NCBI GenBank assembly: GCA_026984675.1
Contig: JALSRQ010000132.1
Coordinates: 1 to 35,341 of the forward strand
Source: Thermaceae bacterium
GTDB lineage: Bacteria; Deinococcota; Deinococci; Deinococcales; Marinithermaceae
DNA length: 35,341 bases
Direction of reading: 5' to 3'
Under the pieces are notes generated by a model. The model was not told the DNA's origin. It did not search any database and worked only from the letters and a program-made list of their open reading frames with translations. Shown one piece after another: positions 7,188 to 14,417 of the stretch (positions are counted from its first letter, which is position 1; the number at the start of each line of letters is the position of its first letter). The position numbers were made by a program, and so were the translations under genes.

Positions 7188-7892
7188 GTGGACCCGGTGG
7201 ACCGGCGGCCCGAGGCGGTGCGGGGGATGTTCGACGCCATCGCCGAGCGCTACGACCTCCTAAACCGCCTGCTCTCCTTCGGGGTCGACCGCCGCTGGCG
7301 CCGGCTGGCCGCCCGGGAGGCCCTGGCCAAAAGCCCCGCTCGGGTTCTCGATGTGGCCACCGGCACCGGCGACCTGGCGCTTTTGCTCAAGCGCCTGGCC
7401 CCGGGAGCCGAGGTGGTGGGGGTCGACTTCGCCCCCGAGATGCTGAAGCGGGCCCAGGCCAAGGCGGAGCGGGTCGGGCTGGGGGTGCGGTTCCTCGAGG
7501 CCGACGCCCTGGCCCTCCCCTTCCCCGACGGGAGCTTCGATGCCCTCACCGTGGCCTTCGGCTTCCGCAACTTCGCCGACTACCGGCGGGGGCTCGCCGA
7601 GTTCTTCCGGGTGCTCGCCCCCGGCGGCCGGGCGGTGATCCTTGAGTTCCCCCCGCCCCCCAAGGGGCTTTGGGGACGGATCTACCGCCTCTACCACCGG
7701 CGGGTGCTGCCGGCGGTGGGGGGCTGGATCTCCGGCCGCCCCGAGGCCTACCGCTACCTCCCCGAGAGCGTGGTCCGCTTCCCCCCGCCCGAGGAGCTCG
7801 CCGCCATGCTCCAGGCGGCGGGGTTTCGGCCCCGGGTGCGGATCTTGACCGGCGGCCTGGCGGGGTTGTTTATAGGGGATAAGGATGCTTGA
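7188..7892 (+). CDS. menG: Demethylmenaquinone methyltransferase (MenG/UbiE)
   Basis: A 234-residue class I SAM-dependent methyltransferase that performs the last step of menaquinone synthesis. The family signature MFDAIAERYDLLNRLLSFGVDRRWRR is present near the N-terminus, followed by the SAM motif VLDVATGTGDLAL, DFAPEML (acidic ribose contact) and the DSLTVAFGFRN-like motif, seen here as DALTVAFGFRNFADY. The GTG at 7188 is preferred over ATG 7176 because a -10 box overlaps the latter; with ATG the protein would gain four residues. The end overlaps the next gene by 8 bases. Menaquinone is the probable substrate of the bc complex encoded at 14418-17853. Confidence 0.93.
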   Translation: MDPVDRRPEAVRGMFDAIAERYDLLNRLLSFGVDRRWRRLAAREALAKSPARVLDVATGTGDLALLLKRLAPGAEVVGVDFAPEMLKRAQAKAERVGLGVRFLEADALALPFPDGSFDALTVAFGFRNFADYRRGLAEFFRVLAPGGRAVILEFPPPPKGLWGRIYRLYHRRVLPAVGGWISGRPEAYRYLPESVVRFPPPEELAAMLQAAGFRPRVRILTGGLAGLFIGDKDA

Positions 7893-8364
7893 GGTCGCCC
7901 CCCGCCTGGCCGACCCCGCCCGCGAGCCCCCCGAGGGCGAGCGGCTGGCGCTGGAGTACGCCCGCGAGGTGCTCCGGGGGCGGGTCTACGAGAACCCGGT
8001 GGCCCGGCTGGTCCACGCCCCCGAAGGGGTCTACTGCCAGCTCAAGCGCCCCTTCTCCGCCGCCTACGCCCGCCTGGCGCCGGCCCTGGCCGAGGTCCTC
8101 GCCGAGCGGGAGGCCCGGCGGGTGGTCTGGGAGGCGTTGGCCCGCCGCCAGGCCGGCGAGGGGGCGCTCCTGGTCGTCTACGACGAGCGGACCTACCACC
8201 TCGCCGCCGGCCGCGAGGTGGGGCCGGCCCGCCTGGAGGCCCCCTACCTGCTGCTGCTCCTCGAGGCCCGCCGGGACCGCTGGTTGCTCTTCTTCCAGGG
8301 GCGGGAGTTCCTCTTCTTCCGCTTCGCCCCCGGGCTTCCGGTCCTCAAGGGGGCGCCGGCGTGA
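7885..8364 (+). CDS. Conserved hypothetical protein in the menG operon
   Basis: A 159-residue soluble protein with no recognised family or motif. It is rich in Arg, Glu, Ala and Leu. The C-terminal half has alternating hydrophobic stretches (LLVVYDERTYHLAAG, PYLLLLLEARRDRWLLFFQG) that look like an antiparallel beta sheet. It overlaps menG by 8 bases and the flavoprotein gene by 4, so all three are translated from one message. No signal peptide or membrane helix was seen. The reading frame is supported by its overlaps and by GC-rich third codon positions. Function unknown. Confidence 0.75.
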   Translation: MLEVAPRLADPAREPPEGERLALEYAREVLRGRVYENPVARLVHAPEGVYCQLKRPFSAAYARLAPALAEVLAEREARRVVWEALARRQAGEGALLVVYDERTYHLAAGREVGPARLEAPYLLLLLEARRDRWLLFFQGREFLFFRFAPGLPVLKGAPA

Positions 8365-9083
8365 GGCCCTTTGACGTGCTGGTGGTGGGGGCCGGCTTCG
8401 CCGGCAGCGAGGTCGCCTACGCCCTGGCCCGGGCCGGCTGGCGGGTGGGGCTCTTGACCCAGAGCCTCGACGCCCTCTTCCTCCCGGTCACCGAGGTCAC
8501 CGATCCCCCCCGCCCCGGGACCCTCTTCCAGGAGGTCTACGAGGAGGGGCTCCCCCCGTTCCTCCTCCACGCCCGGGCCAAGTGGCGGCTGGAGGCGCGG
8601 GCCCCCAACCTCCACCTCTTCCAGGCCACCGCGGTGGGGCTGGCGGTCGAGGACGGCCGGGCGGTGGGGGTGGCGAGCTGGGAGGGGCCGGCCTACCGGG
8701 CCGAGCGGGTGGTGCTGGCGGTGGGCACCTTCCTGGGAGCCCGGCTCCGGGTGGGCCGGATCGAGGAGGCCGCCGGCCGGCTGGGGGAGGCCGCCTACGA
8801 CGACCTCTTCGAGGACCTAAAGGCCCGCGGGTTCGCCTTCGCCGAGGCCCAGCAAGCGGCCCCGCCCTTCCGCGGGGCCCCCGGCTACCGGGTGCGGTTC
8901 TTCCGCTTCGCCGACGGCGAGTGGGAGGCGGAGAGCTTCCGCCTTCCCCGCCTGGAGAACCTCTACGCGGTGGGGGCCTGCACCACCGGCGGCACCAGCT
9001 ACGCCCGCGAGAGCGCCGACGGCCTACGCCTCGCCGAGCGCCTCCTGGGCGAGGGCCAGGACCCTCCGGGCCAGGGCGCTTAG
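8361..9083 (+). CDS. GidA/MnmG-related FAD-binding protein, short form
   Basis: A 240-residue flavoprotein. The N-terminus MRPFDVLVVGAGFAGSEVAYALARAG is a GxGxxG dinucleotide-binding fold of the MnmG/GidA kind, and YAVGACTTGGTSYARESADGLRLAERLL closes the FAD domain. MnmG proteins that modify tRNA uridine-34 are about 600 residues long, so this protein holds only the FAD domain and lacks the insertion and the tRNA-binding tail. It is a separate lineage; comparable short GidA-related proteins are known from Thermus. GTG start, overlapping the previous gene by 4 bases. The last 60 bases overlap the 3' end of mutY on the other strand. Substrate unknown; linkage to menG hints at redox or quinone metabolism, which is only inference. 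Confidence 0.83.
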   Translation: MRPFDVLVVGAGFAGSEVAYALARAGWRVGLLTQSLDALFLPVTEVTDPPRPGTLFQEVYEEGLPPFLLHARAKWRLEARAPNLHLFQATAVGLAVEDGRAVGVASWEGPAYRAERVVLAVGTFLGARLRVGRIEEAAGRLGEAAYDDLFEDLKARGFAFAEAQQAAPPFRGAPGYRVRFFRFADGEWEAESFRLPRLENLYAVGACTTGGTSYARESADGLRLAERLLGEGQDPPGQGA

Positions 9084-9992
9084 GGGGCGGGCGGCGGGGT
9101 CCTCGCCGTCCCGCTCGGTCCCGGCCAGGAAGACCCGGACCCGCACCCGGCGGTGGCTGAGCGGGTGGCGGACCTCGCCGAGAAAGCGAACCGTTCCGGG
9201 GGTCAGTCCGAAGCGAGCCAGCAGGCGGCCCTCGTCCTCGTCCATCGGGGGTCCGAAGAGCCCGGCCCAGGGCCCCCGGGGGCGGGCCTCGAGCACCACC
9301 CCCCGCCGTCCCAGGAGCACCAGGGCGGCGAGCCGCCACTCCCGCGTCCGCCGCCGGCGGGGGGCGGGGTAGCGGGTGGGGTCGTCCCGGCCCCGGCACC
9401 CTCGCCGCAGGGGGCAGGCCCGGCAGGCCGGCCTCGAGGGGGTGCAGAGGGTGGCCCCGAGCTCGATCAGGGCCTGGTTCCAGGTCCCCGGGTCGCGGGG
9501 ATCGACCAGGGCCGCCGCCCGGTCCCGTAGCCAGGCTGCCCCCGGCCGCTCGCGGGCGTGGTAGCGGGCGAGCACCCGGCGGACGTTGCCGTCCACCGCC
9601 GGCACCGGCTCCCCGAAGGCGATCGAGGCCACCGCCCCGGCGGTGTAGGGCCCGAGCCCGGGGAGGCGAAGGAGCCCCGCGTAGGTGCGGGGAAACCCTT
9701 CCCGGGCTATGGCCCCGGCCGCCCGCCAGAGGTGCTCCGCCCGGCGGTAGTAGCCGAGCCCCTGCCAGAGGCGGAGCAGCTCCTCCAGCGGGGCCGCGGC
9801 CAGCGTCTCGGGGGTGGGGAAGCGGGCGAGGATTCGCTCGAAGTAGGGGATCGCCTGCTCCACCCGGGTCTGCTGCAGCACCACCTCGGCGACCAGGATC
9901 GCCCAGGGGTCTTGGGTGCGCCGCCAGGGCAGGTCGCGGGCGTTCTGGCGGTACCAGGCCCGCAGCCGGTCGCTGGGAAACCCCTCCTCCAC
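9024..9992 (-). CDS. mutY: Adenine DNA glycosylase MutY
   Basis: Removes adenine mispaired with 8-oxoguanine. The 322-residue protein has the HhH-GPD fold with LPGLGPYTAGAVASIAFG as the helix-hairpin-helix, the catalytic glutamate at Glu36 (AEVVLQQT), the catalytic aspartate in PAVDGNVRRVL and the 4Fe-4S motif Cx6Cx2Cx5C (CTPSRPACRACPLRRGC). A C-terminal NUDIX-like MutT domain carries PRGPWAGLFGPP. A TTG 27 bases further upstream (10019) is also open, but GTG at 9992 is chosen because TAGCCT lies 7 bases before it and because the protein then begins close to the usual start. The gene converges on the flavoprotein gene with a 60-base overlap. Confidence 0.93.
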   Translation of the reverse strand: MEEGFPSDRLRAWYRQNARDLPWRRTQDPWAILVAEVVLQQTRVEQAIPYFERILARFPTPETLAAAPLEELLRLWQGLGYYRRAEHLWRAAGAIAREGFPRTYAGLLRLPGLGPYTAGAVASIAFGEPVPAVDGNVRRVLARYHARERPGAAWLRDRAAALVDPRDPGTWNQALIELGATLCTPSRPACRACPLRRGCRGRDDPTRYPAPRRRRTREWRLAALVLLGRRGVVLEARPRGPWAGLFGPPMDEDEGRLLARFGLTPGTVRFLGEVRHPLSHRRVRVRVFLAGTERDGEDPAARPLSALARRVLALAQEALGEA

Positions 9993-9999
9993 GCCCCCC

Positions 10000-10005
10000 A
10001 GGCTA
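10000..10005 (-). promoter_or_regulatory. Possible -10 box of mutY
   Basis: TAGCCT on the minus strand, followed by 7 bases (all G except the last) and GTG at 9992. This fits the leaderless spacing found at other genes here, but the -35 region is featureless and a TA-T match is weak in itself. Confidence 0.35.
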
Positions 10006-10124
10006 CCCGGGTCGAGCAAATGGCGGCGCTCGGCGGGCCAAGCGCGGCCCTCGACGACCGCCCTTTTTCAAAGGAGGGTCCCGCCGGGAACCCTGGGTTC
10101 AGCGGTAGCCGACCGCCGCCCGGT

Positions 10125-10170
10125 AGGCGGGGCGGGCGGGGGCGGCGGGGGCCCCGAGCCCGCCCCGCCT
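10125..10170. other. Perfect 13-bp inverted repeat upstream of the barrel-transporter operon
   Basis: AGGCGGGGCGGGC (10125-10137) and GCCCGCCCCGCCT (10158-10170) are exact reverse complements with a 20-base loop. It lies in the otherwise unassigned stretch 10006-10240 between mutY and the next gene. No T-run follows on either strand, so it is not a standard intrinsic terminator. It lies upstream of the proposed -10 box at 10241, so it could be a binding site, an insulator hairpin or the end of a short transcript. The rest of the stretch shows no ORF, RNA gene or repeat that I can support. Confidence 0.6.
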
Positions 10171-10240
10171 GCGGCCCCCTCGCGGGATCGCCGCCGCCCC
10201 GGCGTCGGTCACGCCCCCGGGTCCGGGTTTTGGGAACCGG

Positions 10241-10246
10241 TATCAT
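10241..10246 (+). promoter_or_regulatory. -10 box of the barrel-transporter operon
   Basis: TATCAT followed by 7 bases and the ATG at 10254, the same geometry as the P-type ATPase promoter. The 17-base upstream position does not resemble TTGACA. Confidence 0.55.
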
Positions 10247-10253
10247 GGGGGCC

Positions 10254-10781
10254 ATGAAACGCCTCGTCCTGGCGATCGGCGCCTGGCTGGCCCTGGGCGC
10301 CCTGGCGGCGCCCCCCGCCTACCCCGAGAACGCCGCCGGGCTGGGCTACGCCCACCCCGCCCGGGGCGCCCTCTTCCTCACCGCCGGGCTCCCCTTCGCC
10401 CCCCTCGGCCTCGACGCCGGCGGCGGCCTGGAGGCGGCGGTGGGCGGCGGGGTGCGGGGCAACCTCGACCTCGGTCTCCTGGTCTTCCCCGGGCTCACCC
10501 TGGGGAACGCCTACGCCGAGGTCGGCGGCTACCTGCGGCTGCCCTTCGCCTACGCCTCGCCGGGGGGGCTGGGGCTTGGGGTGGCGCTCGGGCCCCGGGC
10601 CAGCCTCGAGGTCGAGGCCGGGCTCCCCCTCACCCTGAGCGGCTCGCTGGGGATCGGCTACGGGCCCGGCTTCTTCCTCGACTACGCCGCCGGGCTCCGG
10701 GCCTACCTCGAGCCGGTCGCCCTCGACCTCGGGTACGACCGGACGCTCGGCCTCTACGCCGGGCTGCTCTACCTCTGGTAG
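10254..10781 (+). CDS. Small putative outer-membrane beta-barrel protein
   Basis: A 175-residue exported protein. MKRLVLAIGAWLALGALAAP is a clear signal peptide with an ALAA-type cleavage site. The mature part consists of short alternating hydrophobic and polar strands full of Gly, Leu, Tyr and Asp (GYLRLPFAYASPGGLGLGVAL, GLRAYLEPVALDLGYDRTLG), and the chain ends in GLLYLW, an aromatic terminus like that of outer-membrane barrels. No named family is recognised. The ATG at 10254 is used because of the signal peptide and the -10 box 7 bases before it. It lies 5 bases before a sugar-type ABC permease, so an outer-membrane role in uptake of the same substrate is plausible but unproven. Confidence 0.72.
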   Translation: MKRLVLAIGAWLALGALAAPPAYPENAAGLGYAHPARGALFLTAGLPFAPLGLDAGGGLEAAVGGGVRGNLDLGLLVFPGLTLGNAYAEVGGYLRLPFAYASPGGLGLGVALGPRASLEVEAGLPLTLSGSLGIGYGPGFFLDYAAGLRAYLEPVALDLGYDRTLGLYAGLLYLW

Positions 10782-10786
10782 CGGCG

Positions 10787-11626
10787 ATGCGCCGCCTGAG
10801 GACCCTCGAGCTCTCGGCGTTCGGCCTGCCGTCGCTCCTCTTCCTGGGGGTGTTCTTCTTCTACCCCTTCCTCGAGGTCCTGCGCTTTTCCACCTGGCAC
10901 TGGTCGGGGTTTTCCGCCCCCAAGGCGGTGGGGCTCGCCAACTACCGCGAGCTCCTCGCCGACCCCCTCTTCTGGCAGAGCGTCAAGGCCACCGTCGTCT
11001 TCGCCCTCTGGGTGCTGCCGAGCTTTCTGGTGCTCTCGTTTCTAGTCGCGTTTCTCCTCGAGGGCCAGCGCTACGAGCGGGCGGTGAAGGGGATCCTCTT
11101 CCTCCCCGGGCTGGTCACGGTGGGGGCCGCCAGCACCGCCTGGTACACCCTGCTGGCCCCCGACTACGGGGCGCTGGCCGCCCTCTTCCCCATCCCGGCC
11201 TGGGACCAGGACCCCTTCTGGGCGATGCTGATGGTGGTCGCCTTCAGCCTCTGGCGCTACCTCGGCTACGGGGTGCTGGTGGTGAGCGCGCACCTGAAGG
11301 CGATCCCGGGGGAGCTCCTGGAGGCCGCCCGGGTCGACGGCGCGAGCCCCCTGGAGGCCACCCGCTACGTGGTCCTTCCCCTCTTGCGGCCGGCGGCGCT
11401 GTTTTTGCTGGTGGTGGGGTCGGTGCTGGCGCTGCAGTCGTACGTGGCGGTCTTCCTGCTCACCCGGGGGGCCCCCTACGGGGCCACGCGGGTGCTCGGC
11501 TACTTCGTCTACCAGCTCGGTTTCGAGAACTTCCGGCTGGGCTACGCGGCGGCGGTGACGGTGGTGATGCTGGTCCTCACCCTGGCGGTGGCGCTGGCCC
11601 AGGGGAAGCTGTTGGAGGAGCGATGA
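10787..11626 (+). CDS. Sugar-type ABC transporter permease, MalF/UgpA-like
   Basis: A 279-residue inner-membrane permease with six predicted helices. The first helix is SLLFLGVFFFYPFLEVLRFS and the cytoplasmic EAA loop reads EAARVDGASPLEATRYVVLP (about 180-199), the contact site for the ATPase. Length and layout are typical for the MalF/UgpA/LacF group without extra domains. The start overlaps nothing but follows the barrel gene after 5 bases; the stop overlaps the next ATG by 4 bases. Together with the next two genes it forms a carbohydrate-uptake-1 family transporter. The ATPase is not encoded here. Confidence 0.9.
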   Translation: MRRLRTLELSAFGLPSLLFLGVFFFYPFLEVLRFSTWHWSGFSAPKAVGLANYRELLADPLFWQSVKATVVFALWVLPSFLVLSFLVAFLLEGQRYERAVKGILFLPGLVTVGAASTAWYTLLAPDYGALAALFPIPAWDQDPFWAMLMVVAFSLWRYLGYGVLVVSAHLKAIPGELLEAARVDGASPLEATRYVVLPLLRPAALFLLVVGSVLALQSYVAVFLLTRGAPYGATRVLGYFVYQLGFENFRLGYAAAVTVVMLVLTLAVALAQGKLLEER

Positions 11627-12393
11627 GGCACGCGCTGGTGGCGGTCGTCGTCCTTCTCGTCCTGCTGCCCTTCCTCTGGATGGCCTACGCCGCCTTCCTG
11701 CCCCCCGCGATCGTCTATTCCGGCGACGTCCTCTCGGGTTTCGGCTTCACCCTGGAGAACCTGAAAAAGCTCGCCCCCGAGGGGTTCTGGCCCCGGCTCG
11801 GCTTCTCGCTGGCGGTCAGCGGCGCGGTGGCCTTCCTCCAGGTCCTCACCGCGCTGCTGGCGGCCTACGCGCTCTGGAACGGGGTGCGGCTCTGGGCGGT
11901 CTTCCTCTTCACCCTGGCGATCCCCGCCGAGCTCCTCTTGGTGCCGCTCTTTGGCGTCTTGCACCAGCTCCACCTCCTCGACACCCCCTGGGCGCTGGTG
12001 CTCCCGTTCGCCGCCAGCCCCTTCACCGTGCTGCTCGTCTACCAGGCAATGCGGGGCCTGCCCTTCTCGCTGGTCGAGGCCGCCCGCATCGACGGCGCCG
12101 GCGAGGGGCGGATCCTCTTTCGGGTGGTGGCCCCCCTCCTCTTCCCCAGCCTGGTGGCCGCCGGGGTGCTGGCCTTCGCCGCCCACTGGAACCTGGTCCT
12201 CTTCCCCCGGGTGGCGGTGGGGGAGCGCTACTGGACGCTGCAGGTCTGGATCGCCGACCTCGCCCGCCGCTACCCCGCCGACTGGGGCCTGCTCTCGGCG
12301 GCGGCCCTCCTCTCCACCCTCCCGCTGGTTTTTCTGTACCTTTTATTCGAGAGACGGATCGTCGAGACCTTCGAAGGGAGCGTAAAGGGATGA
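11623..12393 (+). CDS. Sugar-type ABC transporter permease, MalG/UgpE-like
   Basis: A 256-residue permease with an N-terminal helix (about 4-24) and five further helices. The EAA loop is EAARIDGAGEGRILFRVVAP. It pairs with the preceding permease to form the translocation pore. It is slightly shorter than MalG-type proteins (270-290 residues). Its 4-base overlaps with the genes on both sides (ATGA) indicate translational coupling. The substrate is best judged from the binding protein that follows, which resembles UgpB. Confidence 0.9.
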   Translation: MRHALVAVVVLLVLLPFLWMAYAAFLPPAIVYSGDVLSGFGFTLENLKKLAPEGFWPRLGFSLAVSGAVAFLQVLTALLAAYALWNGVRLWAVFLFTLAIPAELLLVPLFGVLHQLHLLDTPWALVLPFAASPFTVLLVYQAMRGLPFSLVEAARIDGAGEGRILFRVVAPLLFPSLVAAGVLAFAAHWNLVLFPRVAVGERYWTLQVWIADLARRYPADWGLLSAAALLSTLPLVFLYLLFERRIVETFEGSVKG

Positions 12394-13577
12394 AGCGAGC
12401 GGTGTTCCTCCTGGCGGGCCTTTTGGGGCTGGCCCTGGCCCAGGTCGAGGTGAGCTTCTGGCACGCCATGGACGGCCCCGCCGGCCGCCAAATCGAGGCC
12501 TTCGCCAAGGCCTTCAACGCCGAGCAGACGAGGTACCGGGTGGTCCCCCGCTACGTCGGCGACTACCGCGAGGCCGAGACCCGGCTGATCGCGGCCCTCC
12601 GGACCGGCACCCAGCCGGTGCTCTACCAGGCCGAGATCGCCTTCTTCCCCCGGCTGGTCGCCGAAGGCCGGGTGGAGGCCCTGGACGGGAAGCTGGGGCT
12701 CGGGCCCGACGACTTCTACCCCGCGGTCTGGGCCTACGGGGTCATGAACGGCCACCGCTACGGCCTGCCCTTCAACACCTCGACCCCGGTCCTCTACTAC
12801 AACGCCAGCGTCTTTCGGGCCAGGGGGGTGGCGCCCCCCAAAGACTGGGCCGCCTTCGAGGCCGCCGCCGAACGGCTCTCCGACCGCCGGCGCAAGGGCT
12901 ACATCGCGGTGCTGGAGTCCTGGACCTTTGAGAGCATGGTGACCAGCCGGGGTGGCAGCCTGGTCACCGCCGACGGCCGGCCCAACTTCGCGAGCCCGGA
13001 GGCGATCGACGCCCTGGCCATGCTCCACCGCATGGCGAAAAAGCGCGCCCTGATCGCCCGCCGGCTGGCCGAGGCCCAGTTCGCCCTGCTCGACTTCGTG
13101 CGCACCAAGGGGATGATGGTCTTCGCCTCGATCGCCAACTGGCCGGCGGCCGAGAACTACTCCTTCGCCTTCGACCTGGGGGTGGCCCCGGTGCCCCGGG
13201 AAAAAGGCGGCAAGGTGCCGATGGGCGGGGCCCAGCTGGTGGTGCTCAAGGGGGCAAGCCCGGCCCAGGTCGAGGGGGCGCTGGCCTTCTGGCGCTTCTT
13301 GATGCGGCCGGAGAACATCGCCAAGTGGGTCGAGGCCAGCTACTACGTGCCGGTCCGGAAAAGCGCATTGCCCTACCTGAAGGGCTTCTACGCCCAAAAC
13401 CCCTACCGCAAGGCGGCCTTCGAGCAGCTCGCCTACGCGGTGCCCCGGCCCCGGGTGCCGGAGTTCGTAATCTGGCGGGTCTACCTCGAGGAGGCCCTGG
13501 AGAAAAGCGTCAAGGGCGGGATGGACCCCCGGCGGGCGCTGGAGGAGGCCCAGAAAAAGGCCCTGGAGGCCCGGTGA
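12390..13577 (+). CDS. ABC transporter substrate-binding protein, UgpB-like
   Basis: A 395-residue family 1 solute-binding protein. The signal peptide MKRAVFLLAGLLGLALAQ is cleaved without a lipobox cysteine, so the mature protein is soluble in the periplasm. The first mature strand VEVSFWHAMDGPAGRQIEAF and the following FNAEQTRYRVVPRYVGDYRE closely follow the pattern of UgpB, the glycerol-3-phosphate binding protein (WHxMxGxxG and YxG-Y segments). That makes glycerol-3-phosphate, a glycerophosphodiester or a similar small polyol phosphate the first guess, with sugars as the alternative. The permease-permease-binding protein order is the reverse of the LacI locus further on. GTG of the next gene overlaps its stop. 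Confidence 0.85.
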   Translation: MKRAVFLLAGLLGLALAQVEVSFWHAMDGPAGRQIEAFAKAFNAEQTRYRVVPRYVGDYREAETRLIAALRTGTQPVLYQAEIAFFPRLVAEGRVEALDGKLGLGPDDFYPAVWAYGVMNGHRYGLPFNTSTPVLYYNASVFRARGVAPPKDWAAFEAAAERLSDRRRKGYIAVLESWTFESMVTSRGGSLVTADGRPNFASPEAIDALAMLHRMAKKRALIARRLAEAQFALLDFVRTKGMMVFASIANWPAAENYSFAFDLGVAPVPREKGGKVPMGGAQLVVLKGASPAQVEGALAFWRFLMRPENIAKWVEASYYVPVRKSALPYLKGFYAQNPYRKAAFEQLAYAVPRPRVPEFVIWRVYLEEALEKSVKGGMDPRRALEEAQKKALEAR

Positions 13578-14341
13578 CCTTCGGCTTTAGCCCCCTCGAC
13601 GCCGAGCTCGTCGACCTGGAGGCCGCCGTCCGGCTCGCCGCCGAGCTGGGGATGAACCTCGAGCTCCCCTACGACCTCTTCGAGGCCCTCCCCCTCCTGC
13701 CCGGCCCCGCCGAGCTCAAGGAGCTGGGGGGGCGGCACGGGGTGGGGTTCACCGTCCACCTGCCCTTCGTCGACCTCAACCTGGCCTCGGTCTTCGAGAA
13801 GAGCTTCCGGGTGGCCCTCGAGCGCACCCGCGACGGGCTCGCCTTCGCCGAGGCGGTGGGGGCGCGGGTGGCGGTGCTCCACACCGGGCAGGTGCCGGCC
13901 CGCCACCCGCTCGTCCTCGAGGCCGCCCGGGAACGCATGGACCGGGCGCTCACCGCGCTCAGGCCCCTCCCCGTCCCGGTGGCGATCGAGAACCTCGCCC
14001 TCGACGAGCGGGACCTCCTCCAGGGACCCGAAGAGCTCCGGGCCCTCCTGGACCGCCACCCCGAGTTCGGCTTCTGCCTCGACTACAGCCACGCCTTCCT
14101 CGAGGGCGGCGAGGCGCGGGTGCAAGCCTACCTCGACCTCCTCGGCGACCGCCTCGTCCACCTCCACCTAAACGACACCCCCGGCGACGCCGACCGCCAC
14201 CTCCCGGTGGGGGCGGGGCGGATCCCCTTCCACAGGCTCCCGCCGCCAAAGCTGCCGGAAACCGCCACCTTCGAGGTCCGGGGCGGGCGGGAGGCCATCG
14301 CCCAAAGCCGCGACGCAATCGGCGCCGCCTGGGACATTTGA
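13574..14341 (+). CDS. TIM-barrel protein, xylose isomerase-like/AP endonuclease family 2
   Basis: A 255-residue barrel of the sugar phosphate isomerase/epimerase superfamily. Metal-ligand-like residues appear in the expected strand ends: VAIENLALDE (Glu), FCLDYSHAFL (Asp and His), RLVHLHLNDTPGD (His) and a final TFEVRGG (Glu). Members include epimerases, dehydratases and endonuclease IV. Because it is the last gene of a transporter operon, isomerisation or epimerisation of the imported compound is more likely than DNA repair. GTG start at 13574 overlaps the binding-protein stop by 4 bases; a longer upstream frame is only an overlap artefact. No clear terminator follows; the 76-base gap to fbcC contains only that gene's promoter region. 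Confidence 0.78.
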   Translation: MTFGFSPLDAELVDLEAAVRLAAELGMNLELPYDLFEALPLLPGPAELKELGGRHGVGFTVHLPFVDLNLASVFEKSFRVALERTRDGLAFAEAVGARVAVLHTGQVPARHPLVLEAARERMDRALTALRPLPVPVAIENLALDERDLLQGPEELRALLDRHPEFGFCLDYSHAFLEGGEARVQAYLDLLGDRLVHLHLNDTPGDADRHLPVGAGRIPFHRLPPPKLPETATFEVRGGREAIAQSRDAIGAAWDI

Positions 14342-14394
14342 CCTAAGGCGAACTCGGTAGCTTCCAGGGCAGGATGCGGGTCCCGCGCCTTTGT

Positions 14395-14400
14395 TATCTT
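14395..14400 (+). promoter_or_regulatory. Possible -10 box of the bc-complex operon
   Basis: TATCTT lies 17 bases before the ATG at 14418, leaving room for the Shine-Dalgarno AGGAGG at 14407-14412. No good -35 hexamer stands 16 to 18 bases upstream. It is weakly supported. Confidence 0.35.
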
Positions 14401-14417
14401 GGGTCAGGAGGAGGGCT

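Noticed and set aside
9558-10253. Long N-terminal extension of the barrel-like protein
   Set aside because: It runs antisense through mutY. The signal peptide and the -10 box place the start at 10254.
13325-13573. N-terminal extension of the TIM-barrel protein
   Set aside because: It lies inside the UgpB-like gene in another frame; GTG 13574 gives a normal-length barrel.
14338-14363. TTGACC and TAGCTT as a promoter for the bc operon
   Set aside because: The boxes are separated by only 14 bases, too short for a sigma-70 promoter.
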